A stretch of 64,000 bases of DNA from Corynebacterium aurimucosum ATCC 700975. Its GTDB lineage: Bacteria > Actinomycetota > Actinomycetes > Mycobacteriales > Mycobacteriaceae. Below are positions 17,651 through 26,127 of this stretch, in pieces. Below the pieces are notes generated by a model that did no database searches, was not told where the DNA came from, and saw only the letters and a program-made list of their open reading frames with translations. Location: assembly GCF_000022905.1 (NCBI RefSeq), contig NC_012590.1, forward strand, positions 620,001 to 684,000, in the 5' to 3' direction. Positions within the stretch are counted from its first letter, which is position 1. The number at the start of each line of letters is the position of its first letter. The translations under genes were made by a program, and so were the position numbers.

Positions 17651-19450
17651 TTAGGAAATCGTGGCGATTACCGCGCCCGGTTCCAACCTGGAACCCTCCT
17701 TTGCCGCACGGCTCAGCTTTCCGGCAGCGGGAGCCTTGACCGCGGATTCCATCTTCATGGCCTCGATAGTGGCGATGGCCTGGCCTTCCTCGACCGCCTC
17801 GCCGTCCTCCACGTTCCACGCCACGAGGTTGGCCTCATAAGGGCAAGTCACTTCGTTACCACTGCTGCTGGCACCGGAGGCCACGCTTGCCGACGCCCCC
17901 CTCACCGGCCCCTGCGACAACATATCGGTGGGGAAGCCCACGCTGACCAGCTTGCCGTCGATTTCCAGCGCCACGCGGGTGCGCTGCGCGTAGATGGCCT
18001 CGACGGGGACGGTAGCGCTCGTAGCCTCCGCGGAAGGGCGGTAGTTATGGTCAAGCCAGTCTGTGTAAATGCCGGCCGCGGCATCGGCGTCGCCGTGGTC
18101 CACGAGGACCTGGGAGGAGACCATATCGCGGTGGAAGGGCAGCACGGTGCGAACACCTTCGATGTCGAATTCCTGAAGGGCCTGTTGCGCGCGCTTAAGG
18201 GCGATCTCGCGGGTCGGTCCCCAGACCAGCAGCTTGGCCACGAGCGAGTCATAGTAGGGCGGCACGATGGACCCGGAGCGCACGCCGGAATCCACGCGGA
18301 TGCCCGGACCCGTTGGCGGCTCGAAACGCACGATGGTGCCGGGGCACGGCGCGAAGCCGTTGAGGATGTCCTCGGCATTGATGCGGAATTCAAAGGCGTG
18401 GCCGTTCATCTCAGGGTCTGAAGCGTCTGAAGCGTGCGCTTCAGACGGGGAAGAGGTATCTGACGCGGGAGCGTCAGATAGGAAAGACAAGGGGTCGCCG
18501 GAGGCGATGCGGAATTGCTCCGCAATGATGTCCACGCCGGTGACCATCTCGGTCACTGGGTGCTCCACCTGCACGCGGGTGTTGACCTCGAGGAAGGAAA
18601 TCGTGCCATCCTCGGAGACGATGTACTCCACCGTGCCGGCACCGGTGTAGCCCACCTTCGCGCAGATGGCGCGGGCACCCTCGTGGATGCCGGTGCGCTG
18701 CTCGTCGGAAAGCGCAGGTGCCGGGGCCTCCTCGATGAGCTTCTGGAAGCGGCGCTGTGTGGAGCAATCGCGGGTGCCCAGCACGGCGACGTTGCCGTGC
18801 GTATCGGCCAGAATCTGTGCCTCAACGTGGCGCGGGTGGGTCAGGAACTTCTCCACGTAGCACTCCGCGCGCCCGAAGGCCTCTTTGGCCTCGCGGCCGG
18901 CGGAGTTGAAGGCAGCCTCGATGTCTTCGAGGTTCTCCACCACCTTGAGGCCGCGTCCGCCGCCGCCGTAGGCAGCCTTAATAGCGATGGGCAGGCCGTG
19001 CTCCTCAGCGAAGGCGCGGGCCTCCTGCCAGTCATCGATGGGATCGGAGGTACCCGGTGCCAGCGGGGCGCCGACCTCCTCGGCCACGCGGCGCGCGGCA
19101 ATCTTGTCACCGAGCAGCTCGATGGATTCCGGCGAGGGACCAATCCACGTCAGGCCGGCCTCCGCCACGGTGCGAGCAAAGTCGGCGTTCTCCGAGAGGA
19201 AGCCATAACCGGGGTGGATAGCGTCAGCGCCGGCGCGCACGGCGATATCGAGAAGCGCCGGGATATTCATGTAGGTATCCGCCGCGGAGTTGCCGGGCAG
19301 CGCATAGGCTTCATCAGCCACCTGGGTGTGCAGGGCGCCGGCATCGGCTTCGGAATAAATGGCGATGGAGCGAATGCCTAAGTCACGCGCGGTGCGGGCG
19401 ATGCGGACGGCGATCTCGCCGCGGTTAGCAATAAGGACTGCAGAGATCAT
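17651..19450 (-). CDS. Biotin carboxylase-BCCP protein (AccC/AccBC-like) in the pxp cluster
   Basis: 599 residues. An N-terminal biotin carboxylase (VLIANRGEIAVRIARTARDLGI, IHPGYGFLSEN, AAYGGGGRGLKVV, GAGTVEYIV, FLEVNTRVQVEHPVTEMVTG, FRINAED) is followed by a C-terminal biotinyl domain with IEAMKMESAVKAP carrying the biotin lysine. No carboxyltransferase gene is nearby. Position between pxpBC and the GntR gene suggests a role in 5-oxoproline/amide metabolism, as in other pxp clusters with accBC. The region around residues 323-345 (SDAPASDTSSPSEAHASDAS) is an odd low-complexity in-frame insertion, described separately. Confidence 0.88.
   Translation of the reverse strand: MISAVLIANRGEIAVRIARTARDLGIRSIAIYSEADAGALHTQVADEAYALPGNSAADTYMNIPALLDIAVRAGADAIHPGYGFLSENADFARTVAEAGLTWIGPSPESIELLGDKIAARRVAEEVGAPLAPGTSDPIDDWQEARAFAEEHGLPIAIKAAYGGGGRGLKVVENLEDIEAAFNSAGREAKEAFGRAECYVEKFLTHPRHVEAQILADTHGNVAVLGTRDCSTQRRFQKLIEEAPAPALSDEQRTGIHEGARAICAKVGYTGAGTVEYIVSEDGTISFLEVNTRVQVEHPVTEMVTGVDIIAEQFRIASGDPLSFLSDAPASDTSSPSEAHASDASDPEMNGHAFEFRINAEDILNGFAPCPGTIVRFEPPTGPGIRVDSGVRSGSIVPPYYDSLVAKLLVWGPTREIALKRAQQALQEFDIEGVRTVLPFHRDMVSSQVLVDHGDADAAAGIYTDWLDHNYRPSAEATSATVPVEAIYAQRTRVALEIDGKLVSVGFPTDMLSQGPVRGASASVASGASSSGNEVTCPYEANLVAWNVEDGEAVEEGQAIATIEAMKMESAVKAPAAGKLSRAAKEGSRLEPGAVIATIS
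18417..18480. repeat. Two tandem perfect palindromes inside the biotin carboxylase gene
   Basis: Direct repeat TCTGAAGCG (18417-18425 and 18426-18434); then an 11-bp stem CGTCTGAAGCG / CGCTTCAGACG (18424-18447, 2-nt loop); then a 10-bp stem TATCTGACGC / GCGTCAGATA (18457-18480, GGGA loop). They encode the low-complexity Ser/Asp/Ala insertion. The shared TCTGA-GC half-sites suggest one repeat element. Confidence 0.7.
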
Positions 19451-19474
19451 GGGTGGTTGTTCCTTTACTAGTGT

Positions 19475-21022
19475 TTAAGCGAGTTCAAAGCGGACCGTCG
19501 CCCCCGGCGGGAGCTGCGCGGCAATATCAATATCTTCTTCGAGGACGGTGGCGATGACTGGGTAGCCGCCGGTTACGGCGTGATCGCGGAGGAAAATCAC
19601 GGGCTCACCGCTCGGCGGGACCTGGACTGAGCCAGCCACCATGCCCTCCGAGGGCAGCTCACCCTGGCGGGCGCGGCTCAACGCTACGGAACCCTCCGGG
19701 CCGACCAGGCGCACGCCCACGCGGTTGGACTGCGCGGTGACGGTCCACTCCGTGGCCAGGAACGCCTCCAAGCTCTCGGGAGTAAACCAGTCATCGCGCG
19801 GACCGAGCACGCAACGCAGCACGCCCTCGGTCTGGCCGTGCGCGCCTTCGCGAACGCGCATCGGGTTGCTCAGTTGGGCATCGGTCATCGCGGTGGAGCG
19901 GGGGAGGACACCGATGACGTCGCCAAGTCGCACCGGTGCAGGCCCCAGCCCGGAAAGCACATCGGTGGAGGCCGAGCCCAGCTCCGCATCCGCCACGATG
20001 CCGCCGCGGATGGCGATGTAGTTGCGCAGGCCCACCGTCGCGGGATCCACGGTCACCGTGGAACCAGCGGTGACGAGCACCGGGCGCGCGAGGTGTACCG
20101 GCATATCGTCCAGCAGGACGCGGGATTGGGCGCCGGTGACGCACATGACGGCGTCGGTCAGCGCGCGCAGGCGGATGCCACCGATGTTCTCCAGCACGGT
20201 GGCCCCGCGGGGGTTACCCACCGCGACGTTGGCCGTGGCAGCCGCCGCCAGGTCCGCCGCACCCGAGGGCGTGACACCCAAGTTGCCGCGGCCGGGGCGA
20301 CCCTGATCCTGGAAGAGGGTGAGCAAGCCCGCATCGAGGACCTCCAAGCGCGGCAGGCGCGCCGGTGTGCGGCGGCCGAAAGGCGTGGTCGACACAACAT
20401 CTGGCAGCGAGCTCACCGCGCGGTAGCGCACGCGGTCGCCTGGCTGGACCAGCGCTGGCGGGTGGGCATCAGATTCCCACATCGGGGTCGAGGTAGTGCC
20501 CAACAGCTGCCAGCCGCCAGGGGAGACGCGCGGGTAGACAGCGGAGAAACCGCCAGCAATTCCGACAGCACCCGCCGGCACCGCGGTGCGCGGGGTGGCG
20601 CGGCGCTCGATGTTGAAGTTCTGTGCCGGGTCCGCTGGGGTGCAATAGGTAAAGCCGGGTGCGAAGCCGCCGAAGGCCGCGAGCCACTCGGTCGACGTGT
20701 GCCAGTCAATGAGGCCTTCGCGTGACATGCCCATCAACTCGGCGACTTCGTCGAGGTCTTCGCCGTCATAGAGAACGTCGATCTCCACAAAGCGCGGATC
20801 CTCGCCCGCCTGCGCGGTGGGGTGGAAATCCTGCAGCTTCTCGGCGGCAGCGGCGGCGGAATTCGGCGTGGCAAAGGTCAGCAACAAGGTCGTGGCTGCA
20901 GCAATGGCATCGACTTGGTCCTTGAGCGGATTGGCGTCGAGGGCCGCGTGCCACGCCATGACCTGCGACAAGTCCTCCAGCTCGATGAGCAGCGCGCGTG
21001 TTCCTACGGGGTGAATCTGCAT
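19475..21022 (-). CDS. pxpBC: 5-oxoprolinase subunits B and C, fused
   Basis: 515 residues. The N-terminal ~215 residues are the PxpB/KipI-type domain (GTRALLIELEDL, TEWLAAFGGFAPGFTYC, VPAGAVGIAGGFSAVYPRVSPGGWQLLG). The C-terminal ~290 residues are the PxpC/KipA domain (LFQDQGRPGRGNLGVTPSGAAD, NPRGATVLENIGG, VCVLGPRDDWF-type region and the final HAVTGGYPVIATV). With PxpA the complex cleaves 5-oxo-L-proline to glutamate using ATP. Fused B-C forms are common. Overlaps pxpA by one base (ATGA) and precedes the biotin carboxylase gene. Confidence 0.92.
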   Translation of the reverse strand: MQIHPVGTRALLIELEDLSQVMAWHAALDANPLKDQVDAIAAATTLLLTFATPNSAAAAAEKLQDFHPTAQAGEDPRFVEIDVLYDGEDLDEVAELMGMSREGLIDWHTSTEWLAAFGGFAPGFTYCTPADPAQNFNIERRATPRTAVPAGAVGIAGGFSAVYPRVSPGGWQLLGTTSTPMWESDAHPPALVQPGDRVRYRAVSSLPDVVSTTPFGRRTPARLPRLEVLDAGLLTLFQDQGRPGRGNLGVTPSGAADLAAAATANVAVGNPRGATVLENIGGIRLRALTDAVMCVTGAQSRVLLDDMPVHLARPVLVTAGSTVTVDPATVGLRNYIAIRGGIVADAELGSASTDVLSGLGPAPVRLGDVIGVLPRSTAMTDAQLSNPMRVREGAHGQTEGVLRCVLGPRDDWFTPESLEAFLATEWTVTAQSNRVGVRLVGPEGSVALSRARQGELPSEGMVAGSVQVPPSGEPVIFLRDHAVTGGYPVIATVLEEDIDIAAQLPPGATVRFELA

Positions 21023-21783
21023 CAGATGGCGCTCCGAATCTCAATTCCGCGCGCCTGCAGTTCCTTGACTACACCGCGCAGCAGCTCTACCGCACCGGGC
21101 GAATCACCGTGCGTGCACACCGACTGTGCATCCACGTTGAGCACGGAGCCATCGATGGCGGTGATGGATCCGGTTTCAGCGACCTCGAGCACGCGCTTGA
21201 CGACGTCCCCCTCATCACCCATCACCGCATTCGCCTCTCGCCGTGAGACGAGCGTGCCATCGGGGTTGTAGTTGCGGTCAGCGAAGGCCTCGCGGATGAC
21301 GGTGAGTCCCTTCTTTTCGGCGAAATCGACGGCGATGCCGCCGGGCAGTAGCATGACGGGGAGGTCGCCGAAGGCCTTGATGCCGTCGATAACCGCGTGG
21401 GCCTGGGCCTCGTGGTGGACGATGGTGTTGTACATCGCGCCGTGCGGCTTGACGTAGGCCACCTGGGTTCCGTTGGCCTGGGCCAAGGCCTGGAGGGCAC
21501 CGATTTGGTAAGTGACTTCGTCGGCAAGCTCGGCAGGTGCGTAATCGATGAAGCGGCGCCCGAATGCTGCTGGGTCGTTGTATCCAACGTGTGCGCCGAC
21601 GGTGACTCCCGCTTCTGCGGCCGCCTTGAGGGTGCCCGCGATGGAGTGCGGGTCGCCGGCGTGGAAGCCGGTGGCGACGTTGGCGGAGGAGACGAGCTGG
21701 AGCATCGCGGCGTCATCGGCAACGGGGTTGCCGGCGGTGGTTTCGCCGAGGTCAGCGTTGAGGTCTATGTGCAGCGCGCTCAT
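21022..21783 (-). CDS. pxpA: 5-oxoprolinase subunit A (LamB/YcsF family)
   Basis: 253 residues, normal length. Signatures: IDLNADLGETTAGNPVADDAAML, SANVATGFHAGDPHSI, GAHVGYNDPAAFGRR, VAYVKPHGAMYNTI and HGDSPGAVELLRGV. Subunit A supplies the catalytic part that acts with PxpB-C on 5-oxoproline. First gene of the four-gene minus-strand operon pxpA-pxpBC-biotin carboxylase-gntR. The ribosome site GGAGGTG-like sequence lies just before the ATG, and the operator-like palindrome is 32 bp further upstream. Confidence 0.94.
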   Translation of the reverse strand: MSALHIDLNADLGETTAGNPVADDAAMLQLVSSANVATGFHAGDPHSIAGTLKAAAEAGVTVGAHVGYNDPAAFGRRFIDYAPAELADEVTYQIGALQALAQANGTQVAYVKPHGAMYNTIVHHEAQAHAVIDGIKAFGDLPVMLLPGGIAVDFAEKKGLTVIREAFADRNYNPDGTLVSRREANAVMGDEGDVVKRVLEVAETGSITAIDGSVLNVDAQSVCTHGDSPGAVELLRGVVKELQARGIEIRSAI

Positions 21784-21814
21784 AACAGGAGGACACCTCT
21801 TCTATAGTTCCCGA

Positions 21815-21827
21815 ATTGTTGAACAAT
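21815..21827. promoter_or_regulatory. Candidate GntR operator upstream of pxpA
   Basis: Palindrome ATTGTTGAACAAT, perfect around a central G, 32 bp before the pxpA start. Near match at 14685 in front of the permease-ycsI operon. Confidence 0.65.
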
Positions 21828-21905
21828 CTATGGGTGCCTAGTGTAGCCCGCATCACGTCGGTTTGTGAAGTGTGTCCCTCATCTGTGTAGTTGTGGGAAG
21901 TGAAA

Positions 21906-21935
21906 GCACCCCCATCGCGACGGTGATGGGGGTGC
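21906..21935 (-). terminator. Terminator after the small secreted protein gene
   Basis: Perfect 11-bp stem GCACCCCCATC / GATGGGGGTGC with an 8-nt loop; on the minus strand it is followed by TTTCACTT. It ends transcription from the 22007-22372 gene before pxpA's promoter region. Confidence 0.7.
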
Positions 21936-22006
21936 TGCTGTCTGACGCCGTTGCTACGGCGATACAAGGAGTTTCACGTTAGAAGCTCGATGTATAAGGG
22001 TTCAGA

Positions 22007-22372
22007 TTAGAACGGGAGGTTGATTCCTAGGGCCTGTGCTGCGGCTGGGCCGAGTGCGGCCAGTGCGCCGAGGACACCCAAGACGATGGCGGCGATGCCC
22101 AGTTCGGTCGGCTTGCCGTCTTTGGAGGAGAGCTTGCCCTTGAAGTCATCGAAGGAGCTCTGGCCATCCTTGTTCTTGTCGCCCTTGTCTCCGTCGCTGC
22201 TGCCGTTGTCGCCGCCCTGCTCGCTGCTGCCGTTGTTGCCCTCGGTGCCGGCGGAGGAGCTGTTGTTGATGTCCGAGCTGCCGGCCTCTTCGGCGTGAGC
22301 GGCGGTGACGCCAGCGAGTGCGAGGGCGCCGGTCAGGGCTGCCGCGGTGAGGTTACGGGAGATGCGCTTCAT
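22007..22372 (-). CDS. Small secreted Ser/Gly/Asp-rich protein, unknown function
   Basis: 121 residues. Signal peptide MKRISRNLTAAALTGALALAG with cleavage near AHA-EE; then a disordered region rich in S, G, N and D (residues ~28-75); then a C-terminal hydrophobic segment (GIAAIVLGVLGALAALGPAAAQALGI). The start is fixed by AGGAGAAG just upstream. The signal peptide is nearly the same as that of the 22781-23542 protein, suggesting related envelope proteins. The C-terminal hydrophobic segment has no sorting motif before it. Function unknown. Confidence 0.75.
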   Translation of the reverse strand: MKRISRNLTAAALTGALALAGVTAAHAEEAGSSDINNSSSAGTEGNNGSSEQGGDNGSSDGDKGDKNKDGQSSFDDFKGKLSSKDGKPTELGIAAIVLGVLGALAALGPAAAQALGINLPF

Positions 22373-22723
22373 GTTTCTTCTCCTGGGTATAGATCGGGAA
22401 AGTTTGGTTAACGCCGCATCAGACGATGTTGTCACCGTTAACTGATTTCGACTGCCCACATATTAACCAGAAAAAAGTGAGATTCGTCAAACTATTTTGT
22501 ATTTTTAAGCTATTCCACGCGAATTGTCATGAATGTTTCAGGGTGCGGGGTGACGCTGGGGGTGCCTGCGTGGGGCCATTTTGTGGCAATGCCCCTGATT
22601 AATCTCGGGTTTGTGGCCTATCGATGTTCTAGTTCATTCGTTGAACTTTTCAGCTTGCCCCAAGGTGTGCCACCGGCTGGGGGGGTGGTGATCTGTGTGT
22701 CGGGAGGCGGTTAAAACGCATAA
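22373..22723. other. Intergenic region without a supported gene
   Basis: About 350 bp carrying the promoter of the small secreted protein gene and the downstream region of the next. AT-rich around 22460-22510. A short plus-strand reading frame at 22529-22714 has no ribosome site and no recognisable content. Confidence 0.5.
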
Positions 22724-22762
22724 ACCGCGTTCCTCCGCCTGTAAATGGGGGAGAAACGCGGT
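22724..22762 (-). terminator. Terminator after the 253-residue surface protein gene
   Basis: Stem ACCGCGTT(C)CTCC / GGGAG(A)AACGCGGT, followed on the minus strand by TTTATGCGTTTT. Located 18 bp beyond the stop of the 22781-23542 gene. Confidence 0.65.
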
Positions 22763-22780
22763 GCGCGGCGCTAGTTATTC

Positions 22781-23542
22781 TTAAGCGAAGAACTTGCGAC
22801 GAGCGGCAAAAGCGCCAGCAGCGATCATGGCTGCGAAGGCGAGAGCGGCGAGGCCGCGAGCAACGGTGTTGGAGCCGGTCTCTGCGGAGATGCCACGGGA
22901 CTGTGCCGGGGCCTGCGCAGCGGTGCTGTCAGCAATCTGACCACCCTGTGCGATGACCTCGTCCTTGTTCTCCTGCAGCATCTGCTCAGAAGCAGCCTTC
23001 TCCTCGGCGGTCGGAGCATCCTTCTGGGCTGCTTCCTGGGACTTCACGTAGGTCTTGCCATCCTTGGCCAGGTACCAGGTTACGCCACCGATGACGAGGG
23101 CGGCCGGCAGGGCCAGCCACGCCAGCTGCTTCTTGTCGAAGTCAGACTTGTTGGAGGAGGAGTCCTCATTGGTGGAGCCTTCACCCTCGGTGGAACCTTC
23201 GCCCTCGTTGGTGGAGCCTTCGTTGCCTTCGCCTTCCGGGTTTTCTGCACCGTCGGCCGGAGGCTGGTTGTCCAGAACCTCTACGTCCTCTTCGGCTGCC
23301 TGCTGGGCCTGCTGCTGCTCCCAGATGAACTCCGCTTCCTCTGCGGTCATGGAGGTGTTGAGGGCCTCGTCGCCGAGCTTGTTGCGGTGCAGGTAGCTGC
23401 CGTCCTGCTGCTTCTCGTAAACCAGGCCATCGACCTCAAGCGTGGCCGGGGCCGGAATCTGAGCAGAGGCAACGGCGGTGCCGCCGAGTGCGAGGGAGCC
23501 AGCCAGCACGGCTGCGGTCAGGGTGCGGTTGATGCGCTTCAT
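22781..23542 (-). CDS. Secreted surface protein with C-terminal anchor-like tail
   Basis: 253 residues. Signal peptide MKRINRTLTAAVLAGSLALGG with cleavage near ASA; then an acidic stretch with repeats of (E/N)EGEGST (~120-140); a hydrophobic segment (WLALPAALVIGGVTWYLA); a helical region; and a C-terminus made of SAETGSN (~219-225), a hydrophobic stretch, and ARRKFFA. That tail has the order of a sorting signal (xxxTG, hydrophobic helix, positive tail), although LPxTG is not present. A sortase gene lies next upstream, supporting a substrate role; inference. Ribosome site AAGGAGAAAC precedes the chosen ATG. Confidence 0.75.
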   Translation of the reverse strand: MKRINRTLTAAVLAGSLALGGTAVASAQIPAPATLEVDGLVYEKQQDGSYLHRNKLGDEALNTSMTAEEAEFIWEQQQAQQAAEEDVEVLDNQPPADGAENPEGEGNEGSTNEGEGSTEGEGSTNEDSSSNKSDFDKKQLAWLALPAALVIGGVTWYLAKDGKTYVKSQEAAQKDAPTAEEKAASEQMLQENKDEVIAQGGQIADSTAAQAPAQSRGISAETGSNTVARGLAALAFAAMIAAGAFAARRKFFA

Positions 23543-23829
23543 GAGTTTCTCCTTGTGAGGGTAGTGAGAGGGAGTCGACCCAACACGAACAACAATAGTC
23601 ACAACTTTCACATCAGTCACAAGGGTTAGGAAGTTTTGCTCGCTAACATGGCGGATACCTCTCGCGCCAAACGGACCGCATGTTCGGCAAGCGAGGGCCC
23701 GTTCGATTGGCGATATGGTGTCTAGTGACCTGCGGAAACATGCGCTATGTAAACCGGCGAGCTGGGAAAATGTTCGATAGAAGCGTAGTGGCCTTAGGGT
23801 CCCCCTCTATGGGGGTATGACAGGAAGCT

Positions 23830-24813
23830 CTAGCCTTGGTTAGTGGCAGCTTCAGGCGTTTCAGCTACGCCTTCAAACTGCCATCCCACCACGGCATTGC
23901 GTACCGCCGCTGCCAGTGGGTTGGCTGGCTGGATGCAGCTGATGGTGAGCAAGCGACCAGGCTGGGCATCGGCGCCCCAGATGCTCTCGTCCTGCTCGAG
24001 ACCGTCCTTTGAGGGATCGTGCAGATCCGTTGCGGTGTACACCAACCACTGATCACCGGAGTTCTGCGTGCGCAGGTAAAGCTTGTCGCCTAAGGAAGCT
24101 TTGTGCTCATCTGCCCGGCTGTCATAGAGATTATTGAAGACTGCCGGCACGCCCGCGCCGGTATGGCCAGCAATGACCACGATGTCCTGAGCATCTGTAC
24201 CGGGAAGTGAATAAGGTTTATCCTCCGCCGTGTAGGTGCAGGCCTTATTCATCGAGTCCGGGTTGATTTTATTGTCTTTGATTCGGCAGGAGCCTTCCTC
24301 GAAATCTGTCCGTACGTCAATCGCAGGGATGTACATTTCGACTGCGGGGGAGGGCTCGATGGCTGCGGCGGGTTCGGTGACTACGCCGGTGGGTTCCGGC
24401 GCAGGCGCGTCCGGTTCCTTATTTAATTGGAGCGCGGCGACAATCCCGATGAACACCAACGCCAGAATCAGGAGGACCCCCGTGCCGCGACGGCTGACAG
24501 GCCGGCGATGGCGCGCTGCGTGGCGCCGGGGTGAAGTTCCTTGCTTTCTCGTCGGTACTGTTCGAGTTGGTGCTTGTTGGGCAGCTGCCGATGAGGAAGC
24601 GGATCGCCGGGAGGGGGTAGCGGCCGATGAAGAAGATGCTAGGCGTTCTTGACTGGGGCGGCGTCGCGGTCGGTAGGGCGGGCGCTCGGAGGTAGCATCC
24701 GCGCGGCCTTGAAGAGTTCGGCTACGGCGTGCCCGTTCGGCCCGAAGATCAATACGGATTCCTTCTTCCGGCAGGCGATAGCTATCGCGCTGCGCCGAGT
24801 AGCGAGAATCCAT
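23830..24813 (-). CDS. Class E/F-like sortase (membrane transpeptidase)
   Basis: 327 residues. A long basic, Ser/Arg-rich cytoplasmic N-terminus (1-105), one membrane anchor (about 111-130), a Pro-rich stretch, and a sortase domain with the catalytic histidine in VVIAGHTGAG (about 217), cysteine in LLTISCIQP (about 293) and arginine in AAVRNAVVGW (about 305). The domain has the compact form of actinobacterial class E/F sortases. It probably anchors neighbouring secreted proteins. The 100-residue basic tail is longer than usual. About 290 bp separate it from the surface-protein gene, so it has its own promoter. Confidence 0.88.
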   Translation of the reverse strand: MDSRYSAQRDSYRLPEEGIRIDLRAERARRSRTLQGRADATSERPPYRPRRRPSQERLASSSSAATPSRRSASSSAAAQQAPTRTVPTRKQGTSPRRHAARHRRPVSRRGTGVLLILALVFIGIVAALQLNKEPDAPAPEPTGVVTEPAAAIEPSPAVEMYIPAIDVRTDFEEGSCRIKDNKINPDSMNKACTYTAEDKPYSLPGTDAQDIVVIAGHTGAGVPAVFNNLYDSRADEHKASLGDKLYLRTQNSGDQWLVYTATDLHDPSKDGLEQDESIWGADAQPGRLLTISCIQPANPLAAAVRNAVVGWQFEGVAETPEAATNQG

Positions 24814-24901
24814 GGTGAGCTCCTGAGAAGAACGATAATTAGAAAATTACAGTACTACTCGCTCAGTAACCATTCCTTAAGTGCGCGTTATGAATCACTT
24901 G

Positions 24902-25879
24902 TTACCGAAGCTCACTCACGGGCCTTCCCTCAACTGCGAGCTGAAAACGAAGTGCGTAGGTGATGAGCCAGTGGGTGGACATGAAGTGGCCGTCGACAAG
25001 CTGCGGGTGCGCACTGACCGCGAGTGTGTGAGCGCGTGACAGGACGGAAGCGTCGAAATGCGCGGCGAGCTCAACCAGCATCCATGCCCTGGTCAGTGCC
25101 AAGCCGTAGAGGTGGGATAGGCGGCCATCGGTTGGGTCGAGCACCTCAGGGATTTGTGTAAGAAAGTCCAAAGCTTTGGCGCGGTGGGGAAGAAAGCCGT
25201 CGAACCAGTGTGGGAAGTCTGGCAGCACGCGCGACATGAGCAGCGCTTCCGATAGCCCGTTGGACAGGAAATCGTGCCCAGACAGCTCCCATTCGAGCGG
25301 GTAGTTGTGGTCGTCGCCAAAAAAGGCGGGCAGCAGCCTCGCGCACCGAGCTTGCCAGCGATTCCAGCCCGAGTTTCTCCGCGGCCTCGAGAATGAGGAA
25401 AAGATTGAAGGCTGTATTGGAATGCATACCGTGTCGCACCGGTTGGTTGAGTGAGTCGAGCCAGTCGCGGCAGTGCTGTGCGGTGAGCTCTACGAGCTTG
25501 TCCATCGCTTCGCTGGGCCGGATGACGGCTAGCTGCAGCAGCCAGGCGCGCCCATAGGGTATTTCATATCCGGGGTGGGCAAGGAGGTAGTTGTATTCCG
25601 TGGTGAGGGCTTCTGTGCTGAGGCGATCGTCGAGAAGCGCAGAAAGTTCTTTGGGAGACTCGGGACCGAGAATCTCGTTTAGTAGCGTGCCTGAGTACTG
25701 CATGTGGACGCTGGAGTGCCAGTTGAAACAACCGTAGAAACTGGGGTGCAGCTTGCGGGGCGCACGTCGCAGTCTTCTGTGGAAGCGCTTGTGTGGTGCA
25801 TCGCGGCGGGGAATTCGCGCTCGAGTGCGGCCGCAATTGTTTCCGCCCAGTCGCTGGCACAAGTTTCTAGCGAAGTCAT
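24902..25879 (-). pseudogene. DUF2891 family protein, interrupted by two frameshifts
   Basis: Read through three frames, the region encodes about 325 residues of a DUF2891 protein: MTSLETCASDWAE...CDVRPRK, then LHPSFYGCFNWHSSVHM...VREAAARLF, then GDDNYPLEWELSGHDFLSNGLSEA...STHWLITYALRFQLA. The first break needs one extra base in the G run at 25757-25760; the second needs one base fewer in the A run at 25319-25324. The two indels cancel, so the region length (978 nt) is a multiple of three. Function of the family is unknown. Confidence 0.8.
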
Positions 25880-26127
25880 GCGTTAAGTATGGCAAAGCTG
25901 AAGGTGGGGTGTGTCTTCTCTTGACTTCTGGGGTGTGCGTTTGAAATTGACCATCGAACGCATGAGCGACATTGTGGTGTTGATGTCCGGTCGCCCTCGT
26001 ATTCTTTAGAGCAGGCATCCAAGAGGTGGGGGAATGCACGTCCGCACGCACGCGGTCTAGCAAGGGTGTCTGGAGCTACAGGCAACACTTCGTCTTGGGG
26101 GTTGCCATTATCGAAGAAGGGGGAACC

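Noticed and set aside
18515..19381. Long plus-strand open frame opposite the biotin carboxylase gene
   Set aside because: It lies wholly antisense to a gene with clear motifs and has a Gly/Arg/His-rich composition typical of shadow frames in GC-rich DNA.
22529..22714. Short plus-strand frame in the intergenic region
   Set aside because: No ribosome site, no conserved motif, and it overlaps the terminator side of a neighbouring gene.
26026..26127. ATG-started longer form of the RelA/SpoT-domain protein
   Set aside because: The extra 34 residues lack family resemblance and the TTG at 26128 has a strong AAGGGGG ribosome site.
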